A DNA stretch of 64,000 bases from Chaetoderma sp. LZ-2023a. Taxonomy: Eukaryota > Mollusca > Caudofoveata > Chaetodermatida > Chaetodermatidae. Below are positions 12,425 through 25,186 of the stretch, piece by piece. Numbering within the stretch: position 1 is the stretch's first letter; the number at the start of each line of letters is the position of its first letter. The notes beneath the pieces are model-generated. The model ran no database searches and was not told where the DNA came from. It worked only from the letters and a program-made list of their open reading frames with translations. The stretch lies in assembly GCA_034401795.1 (NCBI GenBank), contig CM067367.1, forward strand, positions 49,585,363 to 49,649,362. The letters run 5' to 3'. A program made the translations under genes and the position numbers.

Positions 12425-12975
12425 GTAAGTGAAATCATTCAGATAGAATTGATGTTTTATACGGTCCTTTTGCGTTGCTGTGTCCAGTTGTCTGTGACGT
12501 CATAGTGTGCTCGCGAGCAATATGTGCATTGGATGCGAATGTTCTGCCTTGGTGAGAGATGTCTTGACTGACTCAGGGAAACTCCCCATGCAAAAGGACC
12601 CGTCCATTAGCGCGCACCATCGTATGGCAAACAGAGGTGAAAGGGATGTTAGACTGATTAACTGAATAAGCAACAACACCTATTACCAGACAAGTAGGCA
12701 ACGGTAATTATTCAGTGAATCATCAATAACTTGATATCCCGGGAATAATATTGCGGAAGGTCGTGAAGCCCAAAGGGTAGGACATGCATATATTTTCTAA
12801 CTATTTAACTCCACAATCACGCATGAATATATATAGGTTGTTTTTATGTTGGTGTTACGTATCTGGGCAGAATACTAATGAACGGAAGGATTCCAACCGC
12901 ATAATAGAAATGAAGATGATGTGGCTGGATGTTATTCACTAAGCTCTGAAATGAAATATGCACGTGGAGTTATTA
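12425..12975. other. No supported feature
   Basis: About 550 bp without a recognisable gene or repeat. Confidence 0.4.
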
Positions 12976-13404
12976 TGTACCTTTCCAGGTTATCCATCGA
13001 TCATATGGATTCATAATCAACTACATGACGTGTGTGGTGACGTCATAATCCACGACATCATGACGGGCGTAGATACGTTCGTCACGAACGCTTAATTGAT
13101 GACGAACTAAGCGTTGTTGTACGAATTGTATACGCAAAATAGTAGGGCATTTTAGGTAAATACAATAACGATAGGCTAAGTGTGACAACTACGGTTGTAT
13201 TACTAGTGATGGGAATAATGATAACGACGTGGTAAATAGCAACCAAGATACAGCATTCAGTAATAGCCACAATCAAGATATCTCACAACCACCGCACCAC
13301 CCGCCACCATCACCACACCACCCTCACACTAATGATAATGACAATGACAACGACGACTGCTGCTGCTGCTGCTGCTGCTGCTGCTACTACTACGACTACT
13401 ACTA

Positions 13405-13462
<58 letters not shown>

Positions 13463-13693
13463 CCAGTTACCACAATGATAATGATGAGACTATTGAAAGC
13501 TACCATGTCCTAATTTTGTACACTAACGTCCAAAATCAGTTGAAACAACTACATATTAATAATATCCCCCAGGTCAAATTAGTTTTCTGGAAATTGATAA
13601 TCAGGGAGTTCAGGGTTCGATCGATCCCAACACGGGCAAAGCGTGGGCGGAGCTTAGCTAGAAATGGGCGGGGCATAGTTTAAACCGGATTCC
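12976..13693 (+). mobile_element. Family A MITE with an enlarged centre
   Basis: The left part (12976-13133) runs to GTTGTACGAATTGTATACG. The right part resumes at about 13570 with GGTCAAATTAGTTTTCTGG, the GATCGATCCCAACACGGGC box and the GGGCGGGGCATAGTTTAAAC end. The 430 bp between replaces the palindrome and carries (CTG)n(CTA)n microsatellite. Confidence 0.7.
13338..13461 (+). repeat. (TGC)n-(TAC)n compound microsatellite
   Basis: Adjoining TGC and TAC trinucleotide runs; poly-Cys/Tyr ORF artefact. Confidence 0.95.
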
Positions 13694-13698
13694 TCTAT

Positions 13699-14085
13699 TC
13701 AGTGTGTACAAATGATGGACACGTTATTTCTTCCAAATGTACTGCTTGTCATCTGATTAAATATTTCATGCAAAAGCTGCTTATCTCGAATGACAGAAAA
13801 ATACGACATTCCGAAACATCTTAGGACTATAATTATGCTTGATCCCATTGATAAAACGTCTGCATGACACCTCATTGTGTGGGTTCCTGGGTGACTGCCG
13901 AGAGATTGCGCCGTGATGGGCCAATATCTCTGCTGCCATTCAAAAGCCCAACTCATATTTAGTACGTGTGCTGTCATTGAGAAAAGACTGCTGTAAGCGA
14001 TTGGTGGAGAAGATTCGAAGCAGTACCTCAGAACATGCAGACCATGGGTGAACGAATCCACCTCAGAACATACCGTGGCTGCCAT
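13699..14085 (-). other. Unrecognised 128-codon ORF
   Basis: One of the few long minus-strand ORFs not made of low-complexity sequence. It is rich in His, Cys and Trp, with no domain I recognise. The flanking right end of a MITE and the lack of splice context argue that it is chance or transposon-derived. Confidence 0.15.
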
Positions 14086-14220
14086 CTAATTGTCCCACGA
14101 GAGACATTTTGATGATTGAGCTATGATCTTATTTAATTTGAATAATAGTTTATAAAGAGTAGACACTAGCTCAGTGTAAGATTAACTAACGGATTTCATA
14201 TGTACAATATTGAAATTACT

Positions 14221-14247
14221 TTTTATTTTGTTATTATTTTTTTATTA

Positions 14248-14299
<52 letters not shown>

Positions 14300-14300
14300 G
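14221..14300 (+). repeat. (ATT)n microsatellite
   Basis: Irregular T-rich start, then about 13 ATT units; similar to LINE tails elsewhere in the window. Confidence 0.9.
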
Positions 14301-15592
14301 CCGCTCGGTTACCCGTCTTTAGCATGTGCCAGGTTGTCACCGGATGGGGACGCCTGTAAGCCTGTACGATAACATCAGCTTTATGACAGGCCCCATGTTT
14401 GACAAGCAATCCATGTCAGATCATTTTGTTTTCACTCTACCGAAACAAACAATAATAAAATAACAGACTTGCTCTAGCGTGCACGGCTCAGCATCTTGAA
14501 TTCGATTCTATAATTCTTATCCGGAGCCCTTAATCATGCCACACTGAATCCTAGTCTTACCATGACCCGAGGGTTACTTCGGTGGCCACGTGGCGCCCGT
14601 TGATATCCGAGAAAAACGAAACCGTTGGATCAGTTCAGGGCTAAAAAGTGAAAAGGATTTGGTTTCCAGTATTCGTGGCTGTCAAGCGTTAATGTCAATC
14701 ATGGGTTAACAGGATTTTGACCTTACAAGGACCACACGACGATCGGTAATCACTTTTATTTGAAATACTCAGAAATGTGTTTGCCATGGGAAAATGAAAT
14801 CCGTTGATCATTTAAATAATACAAATTGAGTAAGCAACAACTTTCGGCCAATCCTCTAAATGATCAGCAAAGTTTTGTATTATGCATAATAAATATAATC
14901 TCTGACATACACGGTGAAATTGGTAAATGGCAAAGATCTTGCGCATGAGCAGAGACCACAGCGTCGTCTGCAAAAGATTCGATGATCAACTCAGCGTTAA
15001 TGATTGGTCAATGAATGTCGAAATTAGCCGCTTTCCTCCAAGTTTAACTGCTTAATTAAACCCGGGATGTGAATTCACAGTCCCATCATCATCGTCCTCG
15101 ACTGTCATTCAGCGTCCTCCATTATTCTCACTGTCGTCTGCATGATGCTGTCAGCGCAGACGGTAAACACCGTTCGCGAGCGCGACACGTGCCGACAGAC
15201 TCTCGATCCAATTCAACTCGAGCTATTGTGATTATTAGCTAGTTGGCATAATCTCAACGTTTAACTTCGCGAAATTTAATGCCATGACGCGAATTTTCAC
15301 TTCGACTATGTTTAACTAGTGCAGACGACCCAGAAGTTGAATAACATTTTTCAACAAAAGCGATTTAATTAATAATATTCTGGCATCGTGCTCACTTTCA
15401 CTCGTTAACAAATAGTTGGCAAAATATCTGGTAAATATTCAGTAACACACATTTAGAGATTAATTGGAGTTTGATAGAAGATAGTGCTGCTGCTGCTGCT
15501 GAACACCGCTACGTCTCGACACCACTGCTGCTGTCCACTGCTGCTGATTTTGGTACTTATGATTCAACTACCTAATCGAAACATTTTATTAA
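14301..15592. other. No supported gene
   Basis: About 1.3 kb of mixed sequence with a (CTG)n run near 15485. It has less obvious repeat content than its surroundings, so regulatory sequence is possible but not shown. Confidence 0.35.
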
Positions 15593-15723
15593 CCTATACG
15601 GAATTAAATCGCTACATGTTAAGATGAATTTCGTTTCATTACATTGAAGTAAATAAGTTAAGCCTCCAACAGCATACAATTTTAACCACATTACACGCAT
15701 TCTGAAGTCAATTCGTGCCTTTA
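15593..15723 (+). mobile_element. Family B MITE, right-half fragment
   Basis: CCTATACGGAATTAAATCG, ATGTTAAGATGAATTTCGTT, and AAGCCTCCAACAGCATACAA follow the family order; the end is diverged. Confidence 0.6.
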
Positions 15724-15889
15724 AATCGTTGCGTATTTTTATATTATATTATTTCCTACTACACCGAACTGTCAATGAGACGTGTGTTAACGTTTACGTC
15801 AATAACGAACAGTAATAGAGTATTTGAATTGAGAAGGTATTTGTAACCAATGATATACCTTGGGCTCGTTTTCGCGACTGACTTTTTTC

Positions 15890-16350
15890 GTGGATCCACG
15901 AACCATGAACCAGGAACCACTAACCACGAACCAGAAATGCCAAAACAGGATTTATGCAAATTGGCGCGGTTTGCCGATCGCAATTTCATGATACGATCCT
16001 GAACCATCAAACATTCCAAATTGCGTTAACTTTAGCAAGTAATTTGATCGTATTTCGATTTAGACCTTAATTTCAGTCTATGTAACTCGCAGATGATCGC
16101 ATCCACTAAAAATATAGACGGGATTTCGCCATCTAAGTAAGTTGTAACATTTAGCTGGGCTCCGCCATCTTGAAATTAAAGAGCCAGTAACCATTGGTAA
16201 CAACTAACCGAGATTAAAACTCGGTTCCCGGTTCGACGAATCGCGTCAGTAAATCTTCCACTTCCGGAACGCCAAAACGAATGAACCACGAGCCGCGTCA
16301 ATGAACCACGAAACGCGTCAATGAACTACGAACCAAGTCAGTTGCGAAAA
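15890..16350. repeat. Short dispersed repeats around GAACCACGAA
   Basis: Degenerate copies of AACCACGAAC/AACCATGAAC occur at about 15900-15935 and again at 16280-16335, with GAACTACGAACC. Irregular tandem-like, function unknown. Confidence 0.5.
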
Positions 16351-16380
16351 CAGGTCCATATATCCGGTTATAATCGACAT

Positions 16381-16635
16381 TAACCCTTTCATGTCGAAGC
16401 CGGACAAAACCAGCAACTTCATTGGTATTTTGGAATGTCCATTCGCAGGTTAATATAATACTATTTTGGAAAACCTTACCACTGGAATAACAAGATCGAT
16501 AAACGAGCCAGTCATTTACATGGTAAGTTTTCAAAAGTAGTATTCTCTGGGCTTGAAAATGGATATTCAGTATGCAAATATTTGGATTTTTGAATATTTT
16601 GATTTTCTTTACCAAATTTAGCCATCAACGAGTTA
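16381..16635. mobile_element. Family C palindromic MITE
   Basis: TTAACCCTTTCATGTCGAAG, ACCACTGGAATAACAAG... CGAGCCAGTCATTTACATGG, and the end ATCAACGAGTTAA. Confidence 0.65.
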
Positions 16636-16639
16636 AACA

Positions 16640-17700
16640 AATTAGAAAACGTAACCTCAGTATAGGCCAATAATATCATATTCATAATTAAAACGGGATA
16701 TTTTCGATCTACCTCTTAAGTAAATACATTCAGAAAACTTACCCGTTATTCGACATCCCGAACAATACCACACCCAGTTCACGGCACGTGAGAGCTTATT
16801 ATGTTTATTTGGTTTGATCAATCAATAACCATCGGAGGCACGCGACCATCTGGGGTCAAAGTTCACCTGTGCGATTGCCATTGTCAGTGGCATGGCGTTA
16901 GTTCAAGCTGTTTGCAAATCCAGCCAAGCGTTTGTAATTGACAGGTGCTAATATATTGACCACATTCTAAGGAGCCGATCGATGGTGTGCTATGAACAGT
17001 CTGTTAACACACAGGCTAATGGGGGATTTTTGTGGATGCCGCAACTTTGTATATTTTAACAAATTATTCCAGGTGAAATACGTTCAACATAGCCTGAGCC
17101 AAAGAAAAATAGACTTCTTTTGGAGTCATATCAAAGAGTTTGTGTGTTGATGTGAGCAGGTCACTTGAGTCTGGAATGGACTCACTTTATCATGCATTTT
17201 AGTGCTCAGCTTGCATACATTATTTGAGACAAATCTGATTGTTCATGGTGATTCCGATATTTTGTTGCGTCCTTTGGTCATAGCGTTATCGTTTGCTCAG
17301 TATCCAAATGATTTAATCCGCGCTAAGAACCATTCATTGCATGAGTAACATTGCACCAGCGATCACAACGATAGCACACGTCACGGAGGGTTTGTCTTGT
17401 TCATTATCTTGCTGTGGTGTCATTGCTGATAGCTTCATTGCAGATTTGTGTACATTGAATTTGTTGGAACGGTATTTAAGAGCAATGGGTAACCATCACA
17501 CATGATTCGCCTTCATGTTGGTGAAGAAATACGGTGTCTGTTCTACAATGGCCTTGCAGAACAAAGAGACGTTGGCTTCTTCTTGCCAAACCTACAGAGT
17601 TCGTACCTAAAATGTGACGCGGGGTTAAGAACCAATTTTACAGAATTTAATAATGACTGGTACCAAATGAAAGGTGGCTATTTTGTGCATAATCTACTAA
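16640..17700. other. No supported gene
   Basis: An ORF from 17502 runs into the next MITE and is not recognised. Confidence 0.35.
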
Positions 17701-17703
17701 ATG

Positions 17704-18045
17704 GGCCACACCTCACTCGTGTTGTGATCGATCGATCCCTGAACTCCACGGCTATCAATTTCAGAAAAACTATACGGGTAAGCTGTTAAATATTTTGAAA
17801 CTAATTTCACTGGGAGCTGTTGCTGCCTATGACAGCAACAGCGTCCAGCCAAATTAATTTCAAAATATTCAACGGAATGTGTATTAAATGGTAAAGACAT
17901 ACAATTTGTACAACGTGTCGGGCTATTAGTGCTAAAAACGAACTATTTCGAATGATTCATGACGTCATGATTATAACGTCATCCTACACGCCACGTAGTA
18001 GAATATGACGTCATATAATGGATGGATAAAAGTGGAAAGGGCCAT
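17704..18045 (-). mobile_element. Family A MITE, near complete
   Basis: TGTTGTGATCGATCGATCCC, the palindrome (17788-17872), TTCATGACGTCATG and ATATGACGTCATATAATGG, ending AAAGTGGAAAGGGCCATT. Confidence 0.85.
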
Positions 18046-18727
18046 TAATTTTGATGATATCTAACATAGTTTGCTAGTAATTATGAGTTGAACACACCCT
18101 CTATAACTGCTTTCTTAATACATTTAGTATACGTCTATGATAATGGGCTTGTGGTGTATATGCTAATTCTCACAAGATAAAAGGAATCCAGCTACCAAAC
18201 AAAACTTTAATTAAATACATTTTAGAAAAATTAAACATCTTAGAATTACCAGGTGTTACATTATTTTCGACCTAACTTTGCTGTCATGGTAAATTAATCG
18301 CGCTAATTTCTTTTTCAACTCTTGAATCCAAGAAATACGATATCTTGCTCTTTTGGTTGATTTCTTCTAAGTCACCACATATGTAAATGACAGTTTCAAT
18401 ATAACACACAACTTGCTTCTTAATTGCTAATTTAAAGAACTTTAATTTCTTTTGTTCTTTATCAAGAATTAAGTAATGACCTTCCAAGACTTTAGCGCAG
18501 CAACACATTCACTACCATTATTCTCTACCTTGTTCCATATATCTTAAACGTTCACTAAATAATAGTGTGCGAAGTCTGTAGATGTAAGAGCAACATATGA
18601 TCTTAGCTCATTTAGGTCATCCAAACGAAGGATTTGAATTCTGACTACCCAAGGTTATGGGACATTCTGGCTCAGGTGGTTGATACAGGACATCTGCTTC
18701 ATTCGGTCGGCTTTTCACGTGTGCAGC
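18046..18727. other. No supported feature
   Basis: About 680 bp of AT-rich sequence; a 74-codon Lys-rich minus-strand ORF (18284-18508) is not recognised. Confidence 0.35.
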
Positions 18728-19132
18728 AATGGCCCCTTCCAAGTTTATCCATCAATCATATGACGTTATATGGCGTCCTAATCAACTACGTGATGTATAA
18801 GATGACGGCATAATCATGATGTCGTGAATGACTCGACATAGTCTTCTTTAGCGCTTAATAGTCAGACACGGTGTACGAAATGCATGTCTTTACGATTTAA
18901 TAAATATTCTCTTGAATATCTTGAAACTGATTTAACTGGGCGCTGTTGCTGCCATAGGCAGCAGCATCGCCCAGTCAAATTAGTTTCTAAATATTTAACA
19001 GCTAAACAGTTTAGTTTTCTGGAAATTGATAGTCAGGGATTTCAAAGACCGATCGATCCCAACACGGAAGAGCTGTGGGTCGAGGATTTTATAGAGATGG
19101 GCGTGGCATAGGTAAAACTGGAAAGGTCCATT
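18728..19132 (+). mobile_element. Family A MITE, complete (405 bp)
   Basis: The best end-to-end copy: AATGGCCCCTTCCAAGTTTA at the left and AAAACTGGAAAGGTCCATT at the right, with the palindrome at 18911-19002 and GATCGATCCCAACACGG. No transposase. No target duplication is obvious. Confidence 0.9.
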
Positions 19133-19632
19133 GCTACACTAACTGTTTTCCGGTCCAGAACTAATGCCCGTTCATGGCACTGCATAATGTTGGCCAAGAC
19201 ATGCATGGCAGTAGCAGACTTTCAACCTGGCTTATCTAATTCCTGGTGTACCGTTACTGGTGACACTGGGGAGTTTCGTGATGCGGGAATTTACTACTTG
19301 GAAATTGGCGTCCATATGGGATCTTCTCATCATAAAAGAAAACGATGTCTGGGTTTTAATGAATGCACATGATGGACTTCATCAGCTGCCATCAATTTTT
19401 GACATGCATCCATATAGTAGTGATATAATTCATTACCATTATATAGCATCTAGCAGAATTTATTATCACAGCCATGGCAACATTCTGCTTGACGTTGGCT
19501 CCATAGATGCCATGCAAGCTGTTACGACACAGGGCAACAATAATTTCCAAGTAAATTCGTTTTAAAATAGTCAACGTGTTTCTTTTGTTGTTTTACAATT
19601 GAGGTTTTGGCTTGTAATCAGTGTAGTTTAAA

Positions 19633-19988
19633 GAATGAACCTTACCATTTTTAGCTATCCCACTTCCATCTCTATCTAAGCTCCACACACACACACCTCC
19701 CTCGTGTTGGGATCAATCGTTATCTGAACTTCCTGACTATCAATTTCCAGAAAACTGTACAGGTAAGCTGTTGAATATTTTGAAAATAATTTGACTGGAT
19801 GATTTTACTGCCTATGGCAGCATCAGCGCCCAGGCAAATTAGTTTCAAAATATTCAACAGCGTATTTATTAAATAGTAGACATACAATTCCTACAACGTG
19901 TCGGACAATTAAGAGTTAAAGACGGGCCTAATAGAATAGGTTATGACGCAATGACGTCAAATCATCGATGGATACTCTGGAAAGATGA
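19633..19988 (-). mobile_element. Family A MITE, near complete
   Basis: The 3' end contains (CA)n; then GTGTTGGGATCAATCG, the palindrome (19770-19860) and GATACTCTGGAAAGATGAAT. Confidence 0.8.
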
Positions 19989-20365
19989 ATTGTGAAGCCA
20001 GACTATGCTGTGACATATTCCTCAATAACACTGTATTCTATACACTATTCGTGAGATAGAACTGTGTATATCCACATAGCAAATCAAGAGTGCGGTTAAA
20101 ACTATACCCACTACCACCAACTATCATATATCAAATGAAAGAGCGGAAACTGTGCATTTAAGCTACTAGAGAAAACATTACAATACATCAGTTTCACTTT
20201 CACCAATGCCTCATAAATCAGCGGCCTTTCAGCAAATTGGTTCTTATACCACCTTTTATTTTGTCTAAAATACAAACAAAACTCAAGACAAAGAGGTTAA
20301 ATCATGGCTACACTACAGGATGAGCAAACCTTTTCTATCTAGCAATCATTGTTAATGTAATTCAC

Positions 20366-20737
20366 ATTTCCAGAGTTCCCACCCATCATATGACGTCATA
20401 TGAACTACGTGATGTGTACAATGACATCATAATGAATGACGTCATGAATGACGTCGATAAGTACGTCACGAACGCATATTTGAAGACGGTCTATGCGTTG
20501 TTGTACAAATTGTTTGCTTTTAATATTTAACAAATATTCTGTTGAATATTTTGAAACTAATTTGTCTGGGTGCTGTTGCTGCCTATGGCATATTAGTTAC
20601 AAAATATTCAACAGCGTCCCTGTTTTCAGGAAATTGATAGCTAGGGCATTTGGGGATCGATCAATCCCAACATGACGAGATGTGGGTGGAGCTTAGCTAG
20701 TAATGGGCGGGGCATAGCTAAAAATGGAAAGGTCCAT
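20366..20737 (+). mobile_element. Family A MITE, near complete
   Basis: CATTTCCAGAGTTCCCACCC, several TGACGTCA-type sites, palindrome with a shortened right arm, GATCGATCAATCCCAAC, and the end AAAATGGAAAGGTCCATT. Confidence 0.85.
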
Positions 20738-22260
20738 TCTAAGTGCTTCTCAAAATACCTGAAATCCACCCGTCCACAATATCTGTACACCATCACGCAT
20801 ACAGAATTCTGCATCTTTATAGGAAAGGGTGCATGCTTTTCGTATATAGCTCATCATAATAAAATACATTTTATGTGGAAACATACCGAACCAAACACTC
20901 CCTTAGAAAACATGGGGAAAGCTGCTCTTTCGTTCAAACAATATCTTTATTCAACTTATACAGAAAATGAAAAGTTGCGCGAAGAATGGTTGTGTAACAT
21001 ATTACACACATAGGATTACAGATTTCCATTTTTAAGCTCCCACAGCATTTTCGCTACTAAACAGTTATGTATAGCATATATGCCACTTTATAGCTGGGGG
21101 AAATGGTATATAATATGGCATGGTATATACAAAAATGCGGGCAGTGTATCCACTAACATTGATCAAATCCAGTACATCTAACTTAATGGTTGAGATTAGG
21201 TGATTGCCTTGGTAGGTACCATATATTTGGGATGGGAGCCACACTGACAAAGGTGGATACACGCGACGAACCATGATCATTTTGTCTCGTCTCTAAAATG
21301 CCTACTCGGGTATCTGCTGAAGCTCGGAACGGGTAATCTTCAAATATTGTTTCTCCGTGCCACTCATGCCAGCGACGTTGGGTTTGCTGAGTAAGTACAA
21401 AGAGTAGCTGGTCAGCAGTTAATAAAAAGCATATGTCCTGAATAGGTTCACATGTTTTAATCTGACAGCAGAATTGCTTGGACAACGTAGCAGCGGTAGG
21501 AGAAATGTGATGGTGACTTTAAAATCGTAGCGACAAGAATGTGATGCATGTTGGGCTGATCTTGTTACAATTATATCATCGTAGATCTCTTTGGCAAAAC
21601 CTGTCATCTTAGACCATTCATATTTTGGTCATTAAAATACAATATTTGGGAAATTCGGGATATTCTTTATGGAATAAGAGGGATTAATGTTGTTAAGTGA
21701 TCGTATAATGAGAGAGGAACCATCGGAACTACCATCACATTGCCTCATTTCGTCTCGACTGTCTGAACCCTGGCTAATGGTGTCCATTAAAGATGTCGTG
21801 GACAAGGCTTTCCTTAATGTTGGTGGCCACACTACTACCATCTTCGCATTGCATCTCTTACTTGTTCTGAAATATCCTATGACACCATAGGAAATGCTTA
21901 TCACATTTTCATAGAACATTTCTACAAGTTGTTTCGCTTTAGGTGTTGCAAATACAGACGCATTTCTGCAAAATGTTTTGATTTAGTCATTGACAATACA
22001 GACATTCCTCTGTATACTAGAAATAGAGTTTCCTAATCTGTGAAATGCATGCGAGTTGTTATCCTTAATTTGTACCTCGTATAGCTGTTATATTTCAGAA
22101 GTTGTATCAGTGCTTAATCTGTCTTGGATAAAGCCAGTATTATGGATTCAAGGGAGATAACTGTTGAAAATTATATTTTGAAAGTCATTTCTTCCCTGGA
22201 CATATCCAGTGAGTTAATGGAAACTTGTTCATATTAATGTATATATGTAATATAAAATGT
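20738..22260. other. No supported gene
   Basis: Several short ORFs on both strands (for example 20672-21013, 21183-21485, 21632-21919). None is recognised and none shows convincing exon boundaries. Confidence 0.35.
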
Positions 22261-22261
22261 T

Positions 22262-22318
22262 TGAGTGAGTGAGTGAGTGAGTCATGAGTGAGTGAGTGAG
22301 TGTGAGTGAAGGAGTGAG
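22262..22318 (+). repeat. (GAGT)n microsatellite
   Basis: GAGT tetranucleotides with a few interruptions. Confidence 0.9.
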
Positions 22319-22417
22319 TGACTGACTGAATCAGTGTGTGCGTATGTGTATAAGTGCATTTATGAGTGTGTTTGTATGTATGTGTTTGCTGCTTATTTAA
22401 CTGTATATAGTTTATTG

Positions 22418-22495
22418 CGTTTGGGAGGGCCTCAGGAAGATCAGTTTACTGATGATATACCCTCGATAAATAAAGATTATTATTATTAAACAGAA
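22418..22495 (+). mobile_element. LINE or SINE 3' tail
   Basis: GGGAGGGCCTCAGGAAGATC, then GATAAATAAAGATTATTATTATT: the short polyadenylation-like end plus ATT run typical of non-LTR element tails. No coding part is attached. Confidence 0.4.
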
Positions 22496-22619
22496 TCTTA
22501 CCCGTGATTACATATCGATACCATGTCCTGATGCCCACCAACTACAAATTTCCCTGGGAATGCTTCAGCAATACTCTAACGTGCTCAAAATGATGATTGG
22601 ACCAATTACCCCCTTAAAT

Positions 22620-22790
22620 GCCAGTACGTTTAAGAAGAGTGAGAGGTTTGCTCAGTCAGTGTCCATTTGCATGCTAAGTGAAGACTATTTCTTGTAAACT
22701 TAACACTGGAATTTACAAAAATATTTTTATGCTGTGCTGCAAATGGATATTTCTTGTGATCGGTTCAGAGGGCGTATCTTGGACAGCTTC
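22620..22790. mobile_element. Family C MITE, diverged
   Basis: GTCCATTTGCATGCTAAGTG, AACTTAACACTGGAATTTAC and TGCTGCAAATGGATATTTC preserve the family arms; the centre is lost. Confidence 0.5.
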
Positions 22791-22829
22791 AGCAATACAC
22801 GGTTAATGGCCAAGTAATACAAATCTCCG

Positions 22830-24480
22830 CTTAGTCAGAATCCGCCTGCATGCAGAGAAAATGTGATGGTTTAACACCCCCCTGGAATGACTGTGCATGT
22901 GGCTGTATGGAAAATGTATGTACAACAGAAATGGAGATGTGCTGGAAGCATTCCTCAGTTCTAATGGCATATTTGCCGCAAATACAGCTTTTAAACACCC
23001 ATGGCATCACCATACAACACGGACAGGATACACTGCTGCCTTCAGTGCTCCCAACATCTTCCAAAGTTTTACAAGCAGTCCTCAACCGAAATCATGCAAA
23101 GAATGGATGTGCAGACCTTCTTTTCGACCATTTTCGATCAATTGCTGCACACCTTCAGATGAACCATCTCTACCTAATGAGCAAACGGCATACCAGGAAA
23201 GAGGGTACCTCAGAGCTATCCGTGATCTACCCACGCTCATTAATAACACTGACACTCAACTGTCATACAAAAATGCCCTCGCGAATCAGATGACTAATAT
23301 CGACATCAGCTCTGATCGATGCGAGTCCCTAACCAAAATACTCAAATCCGCGCAATCATTAGCTCCCAGCATTATAGGGGTTGCCAAAGAGAACAACCAA
23401 AAGCTAGCTTTCAGTAGGGCAGAAAGCACTACAACTGCGCATCTAGCCAAGTGACCAAAATGAAGACTGTACCAAACTATGCAGGGAACGTAATAGCATC
23501 TTTCACCACATCAGCGATTCCTTAACAGATCATGTTAACCAAAGGACTCCATAACAGATGAAATCACAAGAATTACTGTCACAAAATCTATCGTGCAGCC
23601 GGAACCCTGAGAGTTGCTGACCACTCGCCACCACTCACGATACATATCTTTGAAGGACCAGAGTAGAGTATACGCAAATAGAGAATGGGTCAGGAAACAA
23701 TTCATTGATAACAATGATGAGCCTCCGCTTTCATGTGACGCCAGGCCATTAATAATACCAATTGAAACAGCAGAAGATGAGAAGCCACGCAAAGCAATGA
23801 ACAAATTGATTGACGTGCATCTTGACATGTTAGCATGACCAATGAACTATTCAAATATGCAAATGACATTTTCTCAAAATTACACACCTAACCAATTCAG
23901 CACTTATGCACTACCTTCCTATCAGTGCTGTTTACTAAGGCACCTTTATCGGGTTGCACATTCTCAATAAGGCACCCGGACCACTATCCAATCTGCGGCT
24001 CATTGTGCCCGCAAAATGATATCGAAGGCCCTACCCAACCTTAGCCTATGTTACATCCGAGAGACAAGATCAATTACTTCACTGGATCCTGTCAGAGAGG
24101 CTTTAAACATGGACGTAGCCACGCAAACATTGTATTAGCTCAATGCATGCTTGTGCCAATGGGCATGTCCAAACACTGCGATTTCCTCAAAATAGGCATT
24201 CACATGTCACGACCCCTCGACACAATTAAACACTGAAAGATCTACACCAGTCCAGTTGCAACGAAAATGAGCTGCGACTAGTGAGACTCCTACTTAGACG
24301 CCAAGCTCAGAGCACAAGTCGAGAAATTTGCAGAGTTTGAGATATCATTCAGATCCCAACATGGAAATGGTCAATACCCCGTGCTTATCACCTGGTACCT
24401 AGCTGCAACATTGAAATCTGAGCGTGAGAATTCCATAGCATACTTGTCTAGAGTGTGTGACAGGTGGGTGTAAATCAATG
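22830..24480 (+). mobile_element. RTE-like non-LTR retrotransposon remnant, heavily decayed
   Basis: The endonuclease part (22897-23454) shows the NGDVLEAFLSSNGIFAANTAF and KHPWHHHTTRTG style of RTE/Jockey endonucleases, then a linker (LPTLINNTDTQLSYKNALAN). Downstream, spread over several frames, are fragments such as QRGFKHGRSHANIVLAQCML (about 24100) and FEISFRSQHGNGQYPVLITW (about 24340), which match the RT region where family members read TPQGDGLSPVLF. Many stops and frameshifts. Clade assignment is an inference. Confidence 0.65.
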
Positions 24481-25070
24481 TGCATGATAGGCCGGTGCCC
24501 TTACTTTAAAAAATAACCTGAAATGCACTTATGAGTGCGGATGTGAAGGGACAGACTGCTACAACATAGCTGACCAATAAACTCATCTACATATTGTATA
24601 TATTTTGCAGACCCTGTTTACCTTTATACTGCAATAACGATACGGTGATAACATAATTAAACATTAAAATACTATGTTTCGGGAAAAGGTACTTTTGCTC
24701 GATTATGCAATACATTTTTGCGTAATTTAAAATGTTTACCTGTTAATTAACGCTGCTTGGTGCATTAAATAATTTTATTTTTTTTTACACAAATCTTGGA
24801 AATGTGGTATAAACCATGAAAATAACACAATAGTCATTATGACCTTGGTTTTATCTTTCTGACCTTGAAACTGGCGTGAAAATTAAAAATCGAGTGTGGC
24901 ATCAACCCACATATTTTTTATTAATCCTATGAGGGATTGATCTAGCATTGATGTCAGACATTAACAAAACATGTCGCTAAGGTTTTTTCTATAGCTCTTT
25001 ACCAGGTTTGACTGGTCAATTATAATGAAGTATTAACACGCCATGAGACTCACCCACTCCACGGTCGGTT
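24481..25070. other. No supported feature
   Basis: About 590 bp of AT-rich sequence, nothing recognised. Confidence 0.4.
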
Positions 25071-25186
25071 GTTTGGTGTTCATTCGGTAAAGTCTGGATT
25101 CGAACTGGCGGCTTTAGTTAACGAGATCGACTTGTAAACCAAAGCTCCTGTGTTCGAATCCTTCCTCAATCTGATGAACACCAAAC
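25071..25186. repeat. tRNA-like fold-back element
   Basis: Outer 13-bp perfect inverted repeat GTTTGGTGTTCAT / ATGAACACCAAAC. Inside, GTTCGAAT (T-arm or B-box style) occurs in both orientations (25098-25105 as its inverse, 25152-25159). The right part reads like a tRNA anticodon and T-arm (CTTGTAAACC ... GTGTTCGAATCC), but there is no matching acceptor stem, so it is not a tRNA gene. Confidence 0.6.

Noticed and set aside
25098..25165. Possible tRNA gene with anticodon TGT
   Set aside because: The anticodon and T-arm look right but the acceptor stem does not pair and the D-arm is wrong; better explained as part of a fold-back element.
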